DNA of 64,000 nt from Gephyromycinifex aptenodytis (GTDB lineage: Bacteria; Actinomycetota; Actinomycetes; Actinomycetales; Dermatophilaceae): contig NZ_CP051155.1 of the NCBI RefSeq assembly GCF_012277275.1, positions 62,001 through 126,000 on the forward strand, given 5' to 3'. The position numbers and the translations under genes are program-made. Every line of letters starts with the position of its first letter. Positions within the stretch are counted from its first letter, which is position 1. This document shows, piece after piece, positions 10,165 through 23,441 of this stretch. The notes under the pieces are model-generated. The model had not been told where the DNA came from and searched no databases. It worked only from the letters and a program-made list of their open reading frames with translations.

Positions 10165-11102
10165 AACTGCCCCACCTGCTCCAGATCGAGGGTCTGGACC
10201 GCGAGCAGATCACGACGATCCTCGACACGGCCGAAGAGATGGAAGCCGTCGGTCAGCGCGAGCTCAAGAAGATCCCCGCGCTGCGCGGCGTGACCATCGT
10301 CAACGCCTTCTTCGAAGACTCCACGCGCACCAAGATGAGTTTCGACCTGGCGGCCAAGCGCCTCTCAGCCGACACCATGGCGTTCTCCGGTAAAGGCTCA
10401 TCCACCTCTAAGGGCGAATCGTTGCGCGACACCGTGCAGACGATCGCCGCGATGGGGATCGACGGGTTCGTCATCCGGCACAAAGGATCTGGCGCACCGC
10501 AGCGCGCGATGGACTGGACCGGGCTGCCGGTGATCAACGCCGGTGACGGCATGCACGGCCACCCCACCCAAGCGCTGCTGGACGCCTTCGCGATGCGTCA
10601 TGCGCTGGGCGATCTGGAGGGCAAACATGTCGCCATCGTCGGGGACCTGTTCCACAGCCGCGTCGTGCGCAGCAACCTGCACTGCCTGCGCACGCTGGGC
10701 GCCAAGGTCACCCTGGTAGCGCCCCCGACCTTGCTGCCGCCGGGCGTGCGTGACTGGCCGGTGACCCAAGGGTGTGAGATCACCACCGACCTCGACGCGG
10801 TCGTCGAAGACGTCGACTCGCTGATGATGCTGCGCGTTCAGCGGGAACGTATGAGCGGCGGGTTCTTCCCCAGTGAAAGCGAATACACCGACGGCTGGGG
10901 GCTGACTCGCGAACGCCTCGCGCGGCTGCCCGAGCACGCCGTCATCTGTCACCCCGGCCCGATGAACCGCGGCCTCGAGATCGCCCCGGAGGCTGCCGAC
11001 GCCGCGCGGTCTCTGATCCTGGACCAGGTCGCCGCCGGCGTCTCGGTGCGGATGGCGGTCCTCTTCCACGTGTTCAGCGGCGGCGAAGGGAGCGCAGCAT
11101 GA
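10161..11102 (+). CDS. pyrB: Aspartate carbamoyltransferase catalytic subunit
   Basis: Condenses carbamoyl phosphate with aspartate, the first committed step to UMP. The 313 residues carry the carbamoyl-phosphate loop [12 protein letters not shown], the HPTQALLD segment and the C-terminal HPGPMNRG block. No pyrI regulatory subunit gene is present, as expected for actinobacteria. It is translationally coupled to pyrR in front and pyrC behind by ATGA overlaps. Confidence 0.97.
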   Translation: MKLPHLLQIEGLDREQITTILDTAEEMEAVGQRELKKIPALRGVTIVNAFFEDSTRTKMSFDLAAKRLSADTMAFSGKGSSTSKGESLRDTVQTIAAMGIDGFVIRHKGSGAPQRAMDWTGLPVINAGDGMHGHPTQALLDAFAMRHALGDLEGKHVAIVGDLFHSRVVRSNLHCLRTLGAKVTLVAPPTLLPPGVRDWPVTQGCEITTDLDAVVEDVDSLMMLRVQRERMSGGFFPSESEYTDGWGLTRERLARLPEHAVICHPGPMNRGLEIAPEAADAARSLILDQVAAGVSVRMAVLFHVFSGGEGSAA

Positions 11103-12409
11103 GCACGATCCTCATCACTGGAGCCGACATCCTTGGCGAAGGTCGTGCCGACGTCCTCATCCGGGACGGCGCGATCGCCGAGATCGGCAGCGGCCTGGAC
11201 GCCCAGGACGCCCAGCGCATCGACGCGGACGGCCTCATCGCGCTGCCCGGACTGGTCGACCCGCACACCCACCTGCGCGAGCCGGGTCGCGAAGACACCG
11301 AAACCATCGCCTCGGGCGCCCGCGCGGCCGCGGCCGGCGGTTATACCGCGGTGATGGCGATGGCGAACACCACACCGGTCACCGACACCGCGACCGCCGC
11401 CGAGTGGGTCTACGACCGGGGAATGCAGGCGCCGCATGTCGACGTCTTCCCCGTCGGCGCGGTCAGCAAGGGCCTGGCCGGTGCCGAACTGGCCGAGTTG
11501 GGCCTGATGAACCGCAGCCGGGCCGGGGTGCGGATGTTCAGCGACGACGGCAAGTGCGTCGCCGACCCGGTGCTGATGCGCCGGGCGCTGGAATACGTGA
11601 CCGCCTTCGGTGGGGTCATCGCCCAGCACGCACAGGACCCGGTTCTGGCCCCGCACACGTCGTGCTGTGACGAAGGCCCCTACTCGGGGCAGCTCGGACT
11701 GCCGGGCTGGCCCGCGGTCGCCGAAGAGTCGATCATCGCCCGCGACATCATGCTGGCCAAGGCCGCCGGTTCGCGGTTGCACGTGTGCCACGTCTCCACG
11801 GCGGGTTCGGTGGAACTCATCCGTTGGGGTAAGGCGCAGGGCGTCGATGTGACCGCTGAAGCAACACCGCACCACCTGGCGCTGAGCGTGGAGCTGCTGC
11901 AGAGCTACGACAGCGTCTACAAGGTGAACCCGCCGCTGCGTTCTGCGGAGGACATCGAGGCGCTGCGCGCGGGCCTGGCCGACGGGACCATCGACGTCGT
12001 GGGCACCGACCACGCCCCGCACGGACTGGCCGACAAGCAGCACGACTTCGAGATCGCGGCCTTCGGGATGCTCGGACTGGAGACGGCCGTCTCGGTCATC
12101 TGCACCCACCTGGTCCGCGAGGGCCGGATGAGCTGGGCGGATGTGGCCCAGGCGATGTCGGTGCGACCGGCGCGTCTGGCCGGTCTGACCGGTCACGGTC
12201 GCCCCCTGGCGGCCGGCGAACCGGCCAACATCACCCTCGTCGACCCGCAGGCCAGTGTGGTCGTGGACCGCGACGCGAGCCAGTCGCGTTCCCGCAACAA
12301 CCCCTGGCACGGCCGCGAGCTGCACGGCCGGGTCGTCGCGACGCTGCTGCGTGGGCAGGCAACCTTGCTGGATGGCATGGTGCAGCCGCTCACCGGAGCC
12401 ACCGTATGA
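11099..12409 (+). CDS. pyrC: Dihydroorotase
   Basis: Cyclises carbamoyl-aspartate to dihydroorotate. It has 436 residues and is an amidohydrolase-superfamily (type I) enzyme. The metal motif [10 protein letters not shown] is near residue 59, and later metal ligands are visible in the CHVSTAG and GTDHAPH blocks. It overlaps pyrB and carA by four bases on each side. Confidence 0.97.
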   Translation: MSTILITGADILGEGRADVLIRDGAIAEIGSGLDAQDAQRIDADGLIALPGLVDPHTHLREPGREDTETIASGARAAAAGGYTAVMAMANTTPVTDTATAAEWVYDRGMQAPHVDVFPVGAVSKGLAGAELAELGLMNRSRAGVRMFSDDGKCVADPVLMRRALEYVTAFGGVIAQHAQDPVLAPHTSCCDEGPYSGQLGLPGWPAVAEESIIARDIMLAKAAGSRLHVCHVSTAGSVELIRWGKAQGVDVTAEATPHHLALSVELLQSYDSVYKVNPPLRSAEDIEALRAGLADGTIDVVGTDHAPHGLADKQHDFEIAAFGMLGLETAVSVICTHLVREGRMSWADVAQAMSVRPARLAGLTGHGRPLAAGEPANITLVDPQASVVVDRDASQSRSRNNPWHGRELHGRVVATLLRGQATLLDGMVQPLTGATV

Positions 12410-13578
12410 GCAGTCTCTGCTCGCAGACCACCCCGGCCGTCCTCGTCCTCGAGGACGGCCGGGTGTTCCGCGGTAACGCCTTCGGGGCGATCGGACAGAC
12501 GGTAGGCGAAGCGGTCTTCTGCACCGCGATGACCGGCTACCAGGAGACACTGACCGATCCGAGTTTCCACGGTCAGGTGGTCGTCATGACCGCCCCGCAC
12601 GTGGGTAACACCGGCATCAACGATGAGGATGGCGAATCGCAGCGCATCTGGGTCAGCGGTTTCGTTGTGCGCGACCCGGCGCTTCGCCCCTCGAACTGGC
12701 GCAGCGTGCGGACCCTGCAGGATGACCTGCGCGAGCAGGGCGTCGTGGGGATCAGCGACATCGACACCCGCGCCCTGACTCGGCACCTGCGCGAACGTGG
12801 TGCGATGCGGGTCGGGATCTTCTCCGGTCCGGCGGTGGGGGAGGTCCCGGAACTGTGCAAGATCGTGCGCAGCGCCCCGCCCATGAGCGGCGCAGCGTTG
12901 GCTCAGGAGGTCAGCACTGAGCAGGCCTACGTGGTACCTGCTCAGGGGCAGAAGCGCTTCACGGTGGCAGCGCTGGATCTGGGGATCAAGGCCAATACGC
13001 CACGGATGCTCAGCGAGCGTGGCATCGAGGTGCATGTGCTGCCTTGCGACACCAGCTTCCAGCAGATCAGCGAGTTGGCCCCCGACGGGGTGTTCTTCAG
13101 CAACGGTCCTGGCGACCCAGCCAGCGCCGATGCCGAAGTCGACCTGCTGCGGCAGGTCCTGGCGGCACGCATCCCGTTCTTCGGCATCTGCTTCGGTAAC
13201 CAGTTGCTCGGCCGCGCACTGGGTTTCGGGACTTTCAAACTGAAATACGGGCACCGCGGTATCAACCAGCCGGTGCTGGAGCGCGCCACCGGTCGGGTGG
13301 AGATCACCGCGCAGAACCACGGTTTCGCCGTGGAGGTGCCTGGAGTCCAGGAGGGCGACTTCTCCCCGCGACAGACCCCCTTCGGCCGGGTCGAGGTCTC
13401 CCACATCTGCCTCAACGACCAGGTGGTGGAGGGGCTGCGATGCCTGGATGTGCCAGCGTTTTCGGTGCAGTACCACCCGGAGGCGGCCGCGGGCCCGCAC
13501 GACAGCGCATACCTGTTCGACCGTTTTGTGGAGCTGATGGCTGAATCCGGGTCATCTCCGGGTAGGAGTGAGGGCTGA
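12406..13578 (+). CDS. carA: Carbamoyl-phosphate synthase small (glutaminase) subunit
   Basis: Hydrolyses glutamine and channels ammonia to CarB. The 390 residues comprise the N-terminal CarA domain ([11 protein letters not shown]) and a class I glutamine amidotransferase domain, with nucleophile Cys in FGICFGNQ and the His-Glu of the triad in YHPEA. It directly follows pyrC with an ATGA overlap; the small pyrC-carA intergenic membrane gene seen in mycobacteria is absent. carB follows immediately. Confidence 0.97.
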   Translation: MSSLCSQTTPAVLVLEDGRVFRGNAFGAIGQTVGEAVFCTAMTGYQETLTDPSFHGQVVVMTAPHVGNTGINDEDGESQRIWVSGFVVRDPALRPSNWRSVRTLQDDLREQGVVGISDIDTRALTRHLRERGAMRVGIFSGPAVGEVPELCKIVRSAPPMSGAALAQEVSTEQAYVVPAQGQKRFTVAALDLGIKANTPRMLSERGIEVHVLPCDTSFQQISELAPDGVFFSNGPGDPASADAEVDLLRQVLAARIPFFGICFGNQLLGRALGFGTFKLKYGHRGINQPVLERATGRVEITAQNHGFAVEVPGVQEGDFSPRQTPFGRVEVSHICLNDQVVEGLRCLDVPAFSVQYHPEAAAGPHDSAYLFDRFVELMAESGSSPGRSEG

Positions 13579-16937
<3,359 letters not shown>

Positions 16938-16941
<4 letters not shown>

Positions 16942-18098
16942 GCCGCAACGACGCCGCAGCCCGCGAGAGCACCCGGGATGCCGCGCCCAAGGCCGTGACG
17001 AAGAGCCGCGCTGAGGTGACGCAGGTGCAGGCCACCCTCGTCGCCACCCGGCGTGAGGGCGCCTACCAGTACATGACGTTCGCCGCTCCCGGCGTGCCGG
17101 ATCTGGCTCGGCCGGGGCAGTTCGTGGCCCTGACCGTCGGCGGCCCGACCTCTTCGTTGTTGCTGCGTCGTAGCTTCTCCATCCACGCGGCTTGCGCCGG
17201 TACCGACAAAGGTGAAGAGGACATTCTCGACATCGTCGTGGCCCCGCACGCGCCCGGAACCGAGTGGCTGACCAGCCGCGCGATAGGCGACGTGGTCGAC
17301 CTCGTCGGACCGTTGGGCAGGCCGTTTCCCATCCCCCGCGAGCGGGTCTCCTGCGTGCTGGTCGGCGGCGGGTACGGCAGCGCCGCCCTGTTCACGTTGG
17401 CGATGGCCTTGCGCGAGCGGGGATGCCGCGTGGAGCTGGTGCTCGGTGCTGCCAGCGAGGACAAACTGTTCGGGGTGTACAAGGCCAACCGGTGCGCCGA
17501 CGCCGTGACCATCACCACCGATGACGGTTCGCTCGGGGTCAAGGGCTGGGTCAGCGACGTCCTGCCTGAGGTCATTTCGCGCAGCGACGCGGCCGTGGTG
17601 TACGCCTGTGGGCCGATGGCCATGCTCGAATCGGTGGCGAAGGTGGCCGCCGAGGCCGGAGCGGTCTCCCAGCTTGCTGTCGAGGAGTCGATGGCCTGCG
17701 GTGTGGGGGTGTGCATGACCTGCGTCATGCCGGTGGTCGGCAACGACGGGGTGACGCGGATGGTGCGCTCCTGCGTCGAGGGGCCGGTCTTTCGCGGTGA
17801 CCGGTTGCGTTGGGACGCCATCGAATCCGGTCGCTGCACGGTCCCTGATGACGCACTGGGTGCTCCCGTGCCCGCGGTTGCGGCCGGGATGCCGCCCCTG
17901 TCGGAGGTGGCAGAGACCGAATACCCAGAAAGCGCAGAGGGTTCACCGGACGCCCAGGATGCACCGGTTGACGACCCGGTGAAGTTGGCGAAGATCCACA
18001 GCGCGCAGGAGTGGGTGCAAGAGCTGCCCGAGGACGGCGGTAGGCCCCACCCCGATCCCGACGCCGAGGTGGCGTCAATGCAGGCAGGAGAGCGTTGA
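16938..18098 (+). CDS. pyrK: Dihydroorotate dehydrogenase electron-transfer subunit (PyrK-like), with acidic C-terminal tail
   Basis: An FAD and [2Fe-2S] protein passing electrons from dihydroorotate dehydrogenase B to NAD. About 30 non-conserved N-terminal residues precede a ferredoxin-reductase-like FAD domain (LLRRSFSIH) and an NAD-binding domain ([13 protein letters not shown]). The iron-sulfur ligands lie at about residues 253-278 ([11 protein letters not shown] then SCVEGPVF). At 386 residues it is about 100 longer than usual PyrK because of a Pro/Glu/Asp-rich tail after about residue 295. It sits between carB and pyrD with overlaps on both sides, which fits a heteromeric class 1B enzyme. 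Confidence 0.92.
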
Positions 18099-19228
18099 TG
18101 TTCAGCTGGTTGAAGGGCGAGAAGGTTCGCGAGAGCGAAGCCGCCGACTGGGACGACGCCGCGCGCGCCCCGCAGAAGCCTGCCCCCAGCGGGCACACCG
18201 CCGCAGCGGATGCCGACGCCAGACCGGCCCGTACCGCGCTGATGGTGAGCCAGCCAGAGCCGGCCCAGGACATCGAGGTTGATCTGCAGGTCGAGCTGGC
18301 CGGCATGCGGTTGCCGAACCCGGTGATGACCGCTTCGGGGTGCGCCGCCAACGGCCGGGAACTCAACCGGTTTTTCGACGTTGCCCAGCTCGGCGCCTTC
18401 GTGACCAAGACCGTGATGGCCGCACCTCGCTCGGGGCGTGGCACGCCCCGGATGGCCGAGACGCCCAGCGGCATGCTCAACTCGATCGGTCTGCAGGGCC
18501 CGGGTATCGAGTCATTCGTCGAGACCGACCTGGCCTGGCTCAAGCAGGCCGGTGCGCGAGTGCTGGTCTCCATCGCCGGGGGCGACGCGCGCGAGTTCGC
18601 CTACGTAGCCCGGGTGTTGCGCGAATGCGACGCCGCCGATGCCGTCGCCGGCGTCGAGGTCAACATCTCCTGTCCCAACGTCGCCAACCGCGGCTTGGTT
18701 TTCAGTTGCGACCCAGCCAGCTCCGCCGAGGTCGTCTCGGCCGTCGCCGGTGAACTCCCTGCTGGAATACCGGCATTCGCGAAGCTGACGGCCGACGTCA
18801 CCGACATCGTGCAGATCGCGCGGGCCGCTCTGGAGGCGGGTGCGCACGGGCTGACCATGATCAACACCCTGTTGGGGATCAAGATCGACACTCGAACGAT
18901 GCGCCCCCACCTGGGGGGGATCACCGGTGGGCTCTCCGGGCCTGCGATCCGCCCGGTTGCGGTGCGCGCCGTCTGGCAGGTGAAGGCCGCGATGTTGGCC
19001 GGGGCGCTGCCGGACGCTCCGATCATCGGGGTCGGCGGAATCCGAACCGGTGAGGACGCCTTGGAGTTCATCGCCGCCGGCGCCAGCGGGCTGCAGGTGG
19101 GCACCTCGACTTTCAACGACCCCAGCGCCCCGATCAGGGTCCGCGATGAGCTGTCTCGGGCATTGGCGGTGCGGGGAATCGATTCACTGGCTCACGTGGT
19201 GGGCGCAGCCCACGGGGAAGGTCGATGA
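18098..19228 (+). CDS. pyrD: Dihydroorotate dehydrogenase, class 1B catalytic subunit
   Basis: Oxidises dihydroorotate to orotate with FMN; electrons go to PyrK. From the ATG at 18098 (AGGAG seven bases upstream, TGATG overlap with pyrK) the product has 376 residues. The first 60 are an Ala- and charge-rich extension absent from typical PyrD. The catalytic segment reads NISCPN, with Cys where quinone-dependent class 2 enzymes have Ser, supporting class 1. The FMN phosphate site GVGGIRTGEDALEFI is present. An internal ATG at 18242 would remove the extension but lacks a ribosome site. Confidence 0.94.
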   Translation: MFSWLKGEKVRESEAADWDDAARAPQKPAPSGHTAAADADARPARTALMVSQPEPAQDIEVDLQVELAGMRLPNPVMTASGCAANGRELNRFFDVAQLGAFVTKTVMAAPRSGRGTPRMAETPSGMLNSIGLQGPGIESFVETDLAWLKQAGARVLVSIAGGDAREFAYVARVLRECDAADAVAGVEVNISCPNVANRGLVFSCDPASSAEVVSAVAGELPAGIPAFAKLTADVTDIVQIARAALEAGAHGLTMINTLLGIKIDTRTMRPHLGGITGGLSGPAIRPVAVRAVWQVKAAMLAGALPDAPIIGVGGIRTGEDALEFIAAGASGLQVGTSTFNDPSAPIRVRDELSRALAVRGIDSLAHVVGAAHGEGR

Positions 19229-20085
19229 TGACTGAGACGTTCGGAGCCCGGCTACGGGCCGCTATGGATGAGCACGGACCATTGTGCGCGGGGATCGACC
19301 CGCACCCGGGGCTGCTGCAGGCCTGGGGGCTGCCCGTGGATGTCAGCGGTGTGCAGACCTTCGCCGAGACGTGCGTGGAAGCCTTCGCGGGCAACGTCGC
19401 CTGCGTGAAACCGCAATCGGCCTTCTTCGAACGCTTCGGTGCCGCGGGTGTGGCGATCTTGGAAGCCACGGTGAGCGCGCTGCGCGAGTCAGGCACCCTG
19501 TGCCTGCTGGACGTCAAACGTGGCGACATCGGTTCCACCATGGAGGGGTATGCCCGGGCCTACCTGGACGACGAGGCTCCGCTGCGGGTCGACGCCATCA
19601 CGTTGAGCCCCTATCTGGGGTATGGCTCATTGCGCCCGGCGCTGGACCTGGCGGCCACTACCGGCCGTGGGGTGTTCGTCCTGGCATTGACGTCCAACCC
19701 CGAGGGACCCAGCGTGCAGCACGCGAGCAGCGGCGCAGGCTCGGTGGCAGGCGACATCGTTGCCGGCGTCACCCGGGACAACGACACTGCGCGGGCCGAC
19801 GGAACGCTGGGCAGCGTGGGCATGGTGGTCGGCGCCACGATCGGAACCGCAGTGGCTGACCTCGGGCTGGACCTGGCAGGGGCGAACGCGCCACTGTTGG
19901 CCCCCGGCGTGGGTGCCCAGGGCGGCACCGCAGCAGACCTGCAGCGGGTGTTCGGGGCAGCGCTACCCAACGTGCTGGCCTCCTCCAGCCGTGACGTCCT
20001 CAGCGCCGGCCCGCAGGTTGCAGAGCTGCGTGCGCGAGCCCAGCAGGTGGGCTCCGGGCTGCGCGAGATGGTGGGCGGGCTGTGA
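19225..20085 (+). CDS. pyrF: Orotidine 5'-phosphate decarboxylase (type 2)
   Basis: The last step of UMP synthesis. The 286 residues and the LLDVKRGDIGST catalytic Lys-Asp-Lys-Asp region mark the long actinobacterial/type 2 form. Two adjacent ATG codons (19225, 19228) both follow GGGGAAG, so the exact start is ambiguous by one residue. It overlaps pyrD (ATGA) and the downstream chorismate mutase gene (GTGA). The pyrE gene (orotate phosphoribosyltransferase) is not in this operon or window. Confidence 0.95.
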   Translation: MMTETFGARLRAAMDEHGPLCAGIDPHPGLLQAWGLPVDVSGVQTFAETCVEAFAGNVACVKPQSAFFERFGAAGVAILEATVSALRESGTLCLLDVKRGDIGSTMEGYARAYLDDEAPLRVDAITLSPYLGYGSLRPALDLAATTGRGVFVLALTSNPEGPSVQHASSGAGSVAGDIVAGVTRDNDTARADGTLGSVGMVVGATIGTAVADLGLDLAGANAPLLAPGVGAQGGTAADLQRVFGAALPNVLASSSRDVLSAGPQVAELRARAQQVGSGLREMVGGL

Positions 20086-20543
20086 GTGCCCCCCAGGAGC
20101 GCACCCGACCCGGCGGCGATCCGCAGAAGGGGACTCCGGGCGATTCGCCGGGGTTGCCTCAGGAATTGACCGAGATTCGGCACAGCATCGACAACATTGA
20201 TGCCGCCCTCATCCATTTGCTTGCTGAGCGCTTCACTTACACCCAGCGTGTGGGTCGGCTCAAGGCCCGCTACGGGCTGCCGCCGGCGGACCCGGCGCGG
20301 GAGGCCGTGCAGATCGAGCGACTCCGGCGGTTGGCCGAATCCGCCCGGCTCGACCCGGCATTCGCCGAGAAGTTCCTCGGCTTCGTGGTCGAGGAAGTCA
20401 TTCGGCACCATCGCGCCATCGCCGAGGAGGACGCCGCGGGCGATGCCGGTGATCCGGTGAGTGAGGGCGAGCCTGCACCGGGGCGAATCGGCCCGCAGGA
20501 AGGCAGCCCCGCGCCGCGAAAGTCAGCCGACCTGGGGAATTAG
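20082..20543 (+). CDS. Chorismate mutase (AroQ-type helical domain)
   Basis: A 153-residue protein with a type II chorismate mutase domain at residues about 25-115. The pattern is ELTEIRHSIDNIDAALIHLLAERF ahead of the helix GRLKARYGLPPADPAREAVQIERL, flanked by Pro/Gly-rich low-complexity ends. These match the three-helix AroQ fold that converts chorismate to prephenate. The GTG start overlaps the pyrF stop (GTGA), so it is coupled to the pyrimidine operon. No other aromatic pathway gene is near. The family is clear; whether it is the main chorismate mutase of the cell is unknown. Confidence 0.88.
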   Translation: MSAPQERTRPGGDPQKGTPGDSPGLPQELTEIRHSIDNIDAALIHLLAERFTYTQRVGRLKARYGLPPADPAREAVQIERLRRLAESARLDPAFAEKFLGFVVEEVIRHHRAIAEEDAAGDAGDPVSEGEPAPGRIGPQEGSPAPRKSADLGN

Positions 20544-20553
20544 GCCGCTTTCG

Positions 20554-20583
20554 TTGCACTTGCGGGCGCTGAGTCGATAGGTT
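20554..20583 (+). promoter_or_regulatory. Candidate mihF promoter
   Basis: TTGCAC (20554-20559) and TAGGTT (20578-20583) are separated by 18 bases, close to the actinobacterial housekeeping consensus. This gives a leader of about 85 bases before mihF. Confidence 0.5.
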
Positions 20584-20673
20584 GCGTCTAGACCGGTACA
20601 CCCGAGATCTGGCCCAAGCGGCCAGCTCGAGTTCAGTTCGGTCACCTGCCCACCACCCTGCCGAGGAGAAAAC

Positions 20674-20991
20674 GTGGCCCTACCCCAGCTGACCCCCGAG
20701 CAGCGCGCCGACGCTTTGGAGAAGGCCGCAGCGGCTCGTCGCCAGCGCGCCGCGGTCAAGAGCGACCTGAAGACCTCGGCGGTCTCGCTGAAGTCGGTCA
20801 TCGCCGACGGCAAGAAGGACGACGTCATCGGCAAGATGAAGGTGTCCTCCCTGCTGGAGTCGATGCCTGGCGTCGGCCGCGTCCGCGCTCGCCAGATCAT
20901 GGAAGAGGTCGGCATCTCAGAGACCCGCCGGGTTCGTGGCCTGGGCGCAAATCAGATCGCTGCCCTGCTGGAGCGTTTCGGCACCAACTAA
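20674..20991 (+). CDS. mihF: Actinobacterial integration host factor
   Basis: A small nucleoid-associated DNA-binding protein, 105 residues. It matches the actinobacterial IHF family, unrelated to E. coli IHF. An N-terminal basic helix (ALPQLTPEQRADALEKAAAA) is followed by a helix-two-turn-helix region containing LLESMPGVGRVRARQIMEE and GISETRRVRGLG. The GTG start at 20674 lies after a GAGGAGAA ribosome site. The gene order mihF-gmk-rpoZ-coaBC-metK is a conserved actinobacterial arrangement; gmk begins two bases after its stop. Confidence 0.95.
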   Translation: MALPQLTPEQRADALEKAAAARRQRAAVKSDLKTSAVSLKSVIADGKKDDVIGKMKVSSLLESMPGVGRVRARQIMEEVGISETRRVRGLGANQIAALLERFGTN

Positions 20992-20992
20992 C

Positions 20993-21571
20993 ATGTCCCA
21001 GCACCCACAGGCCGGCCCCGCCCGGCTGGTTGTTCTGGCGGGCCCGACCGCTGTAGGCAAGGGCGCCGTCTCCACCTACATCCGGGAGAACCATCCCGAG
21101 ATCTGGCTGTCGGTCTCGGCCACTACCCGCCGTCCGCGCCCCGGTGAGATCGACGGTTACCACTACCACTTCCTCAACGACGCCGAGTTCGACGCGATGC
21201 TGCGCGAAGACGCTTTCCTGGAGCATGCGGTGGTGCATGGCCGGGCTCGTTACGGCACCCCGCGCTCTCCGGTCCAGGAGCAGCTAGCTCAGGGCACCCC
21301 AGTGCTGCTGGAGATCGATCTCGAGGGCGCCCGCCAGGTGCGAGAGACGATGCCGGAAGCGCTGTTCGTTTTTCTCGCCCCGCCGAGTTGGGATGAATTG
21401 CTCCGTCGGCTAGTGGGCCGCGGCACCGAATCAGCCGAAGAACGGGAGCGTCGCCTCGCCACGGCAGAGGTCGAAATGGCCTGCCAGGATGAGTTCGATG
21501 TGGTCGTGGTCAACGACGAGGTTCGGCGCGCCGCCCGTCAACTCGTATCATTGATGAAAACCTTGCCCTGA
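20993..21571 (+). CDS. gmk: Guanylate kinase
   Basis: Phosphorylates GMP or dGMP to the diphosphate. The 192 residues from the ATG at 20993 include the P-loop [10 protein letters not shown], the GMP-binding [15 protein letters not shown] block and the lid region with paired Arg residues. The usual P-loop Ser/Thr reads Gly-Lys-Gly here, as in many actinobacterial Gmk. The start lies two bases after the mihF stop, with no separate promoter visible. Confidence 0.95.
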   Translation: MSQHPQAGPARLVVLAGPTAVGKGAVSTYIRENHPEIWLSVSATTRRPRPGEIDGYHYHFLNDAEFDAMLREDAFLEHAVVHGRARYGTPRSPVQEQLAQGTPVLLEIDLEGARQVRETMPEALFVFLAPPSWDELLRRLVGRGTESAEERERRLATAEVEMACQDEFDVVVVNDEVRRAARQLVSLMKTLP

Positions 21572-21668
21572 GTGCGCTGCGGCGTGCTCTGGTGAGGGCG
21601 GCGGAGACGCTCCGCCGATTCCGCGCATTCGACTGCGCCCACCGAAGTCCCCGACGAAACGAGACAGC

Positions 21669-21932
21669 GTGTCTGGCACCATCGCCCACCCTGAGGGCAT
21701 CACCAACCCCCCCATCGACGACCTGCTCGCCGTGGCCGACAGCAAATACGCCCTGGTCATCTACGCAGCCAAGCGCGCGCGGCAGATCAACGCCTATTAC
21801 AGCCAGCTCTCTGAAGGCCTGCTGGAGTATGTCGGGCCGCTGGTCGAGACCCAGATTCACGAGAAGCCGCTCTCGGTGTCGTTGCGCGAGATCAACGACC
21901 GGCTGTTGACCTCCACGCCCATCGAGGGCTGA
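21669..21932 (+). CDS. rpoZ: RNA polymerase omega subunit
   Basis: An 87-residue subunit that helps beta' fold and join the polymerase. The core block [20 protein letters not shown] is typical of actinobacterial omega. The GTG start is at 21669. It lies 97 bases after gmk and seven bases before coaBC, matching the conserved gmk-rpoZ-coaBC order. Confidence 0.96.
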   Translation: MSGTIAHPEGITNPPIDDLLAVADSKYALVIYAAKRARQINAYYSQLSEGLLEYVGPLVETQIHEKPLSVSLREINDRLLTSTPIEG

Positions 21933-21939
21933 GTCCGCG

Positions 21940-23334
21940 ATGGCGCCCGCCCCGAAGCCCCACGAGGAGACCCGCCATCGCGTCGTCCTCGGGGTGTCCG
22001 GGGGGATCGCCGCCTACAAGGCCTGCCTGCTGCTGCGGCTGCTCACCGAAGCCGGCCATGACGTCACGGTGGTGCCCACCCAAGCCGCGCTGCGCTTCGT
22101 CGGCGAGCCGACCTGGTCGGCGCTGTCCGGCAACCCGGTAGCCACCGATGTCTTCGATCGGGTGGAGCAGGTGCGCCATGTCCGCCTCGGGCAGGAAGCG
22201 GACCTCGTCGTCATCGCCCCGGCGACCGCGGACCTGCTGGCCCGGGCAGCCCACGGCTTGGCTGACGACCTGCTGACGAATGTGCTGCTCACCACGCACG
22301 CCCCGGTGGTTTTCGCCCCGGCGATGCACACCGAGATGTGGCAGCACCCGGCCACCCAGGCGAACGTGGCCATGCTGGGTGATCGCGGCGCGCACATCAT
22401 CGAACCGGCCCACGGGCGGCTCACCGGCGTGGACTCCGGAACAGGCAGACTGCCCGACCCGGACGTGATCGCCGCAGTGTGCGAACGGCTGCTCAGCGGC
22501 GCCAGCGCTGCCGGGTCAGTGCCGCAGGCAGATACTGCCGCAGCCGGGGGCGGCGCCTCCGGCGAGGCGCTGTCCGGCTCATGCCTCAAGCCTGGTCCCG
22601 ATGGCAGCCGAGGGCCACTGGCCGGGTGCCGGGTCGTCATCTCCGCTGGTGGAACCCGCGAGCCCATTGACCCGGTGCGTTTCCTGGGCAACCGCAGTTC
22701 CGGCAAGCAGGGTTACGCCTTGGCTGAGGTTGCCTGCAGCAGGGGAGCGCAGGTCACGTTGATCTCGACGGTCGGGTTGACCCCGCCGCCCGGGGCGCAG
22801 GTGGTGGCGGTAGAGACCGCGCTGCAGATGCAGGCTGCCGTCCGAAAGGCCGCAGCTCAGGCAGATGTCGTCGTGATGGCTGCCGCTGTGGCCGATTTCC
22901 GCCCCGCGGTCGTGGCCGACTCCAAAATCAAGAAGACCCAGAACGCCCCCGGACAGGATGAGCCGCAGGACGCGCCCCGGATCGAGTTGGTCCGCAACCC
23001 CGACATCCTCGCCGGGCTGGTGCGTGAGCGCGACGCCGCCGGAACGGGCGTTCCGCTCATCGTGGGCTTCGCTGCCGAAACCGGGGACGAATCCGGGGAT
23101 GTGCTGCATCATGCCCGCGCCAAGCTGGCCCGTAAGGGGGCAGATCTGCTGGTCGCTAATGAGGTAGGGGCCGGGAAGACCTTCGGCCTGGATGACACGA
23201 CAATTCACATCCTGCGCCCGGGGCAAGAACGCCCGAGCAGTTTCGGGCCGACAACAAAACGTGCCGCAGCAGAAGCGGTATGGGACGCCGTGCAGGCAGC
23301 CCTGCACGGCTCGCTAGACTCGCACGTCGACTGA
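21940..23334 (+). CDS. coaBC: Bifunctional phosphopantothenoylcysteine decarboxylase / phosphopantothenate-cysteine ligase
   Basis: Two consecutive steps of coenzyme A synthesis. The N-terminal CoaC flavodoxin-like domain (about residues 10-185) starts with GVSGGIAAYKACLLLRLL and has the PAMHTEMW substrate motif. An Ala/Gly-rich linker (about 185-225) leads to the CoaB ligase domain with SAGGTREPIDPVRFLGNRSSG and a nucleotide-binding KIKK segment. The 464 residues are somewhat long because of the linker. It follows rpoZ by seven bases. Confidence 0.96.
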   Translation: MAPAPKPHEETRHRVVLGVSGGIAAYKACLLLRLLTEAGHDVTVVPTQAALRFVGEPTWSALSGNPVATDVFDRVEQVRHVRLGQEADLVVIAPATADLLARAAHGLADDLLTNVLLTTHAPVVFAPAMHTEMWQHPATQANVAMLGDRGAHIIEPAHGRLTGVDSGTGRLPDPDVIAAVCERLLSGASAAGSVPQADTAAAGGGASGEALSGSCLKPGPDGSRGPLAGCRVVISAGGTREPIDPVRFLGNRSSGKQGYALAEVACSRGAQVTLISTVGLTPPPGAQVVAVETALQMQAAVRKAAAQADVVVMAAAVADFRPAVVADSKIKKTQNAPGQDEPQDAPRIELVRNPDILAGLVRERDAAGTGVPLIVGFAAETGDESGDVLHHARAKLARKGADLLVANEVGAGKTFGLDDTTIHILRPGQERPSSFGPTTKRAAAEAVWDAVQAALHGSLDSHVD

Positions 23335-23441
23335 GGTTCTGCCACGCCCCGCCCGTCGAGGCACCTGCCGCCATACCTGGCGGGGGAGGCACCACATCGC
23401 AACCGTCGCGGCCCTAGCCGCCGCAGCTGAGGAGTTCATCA

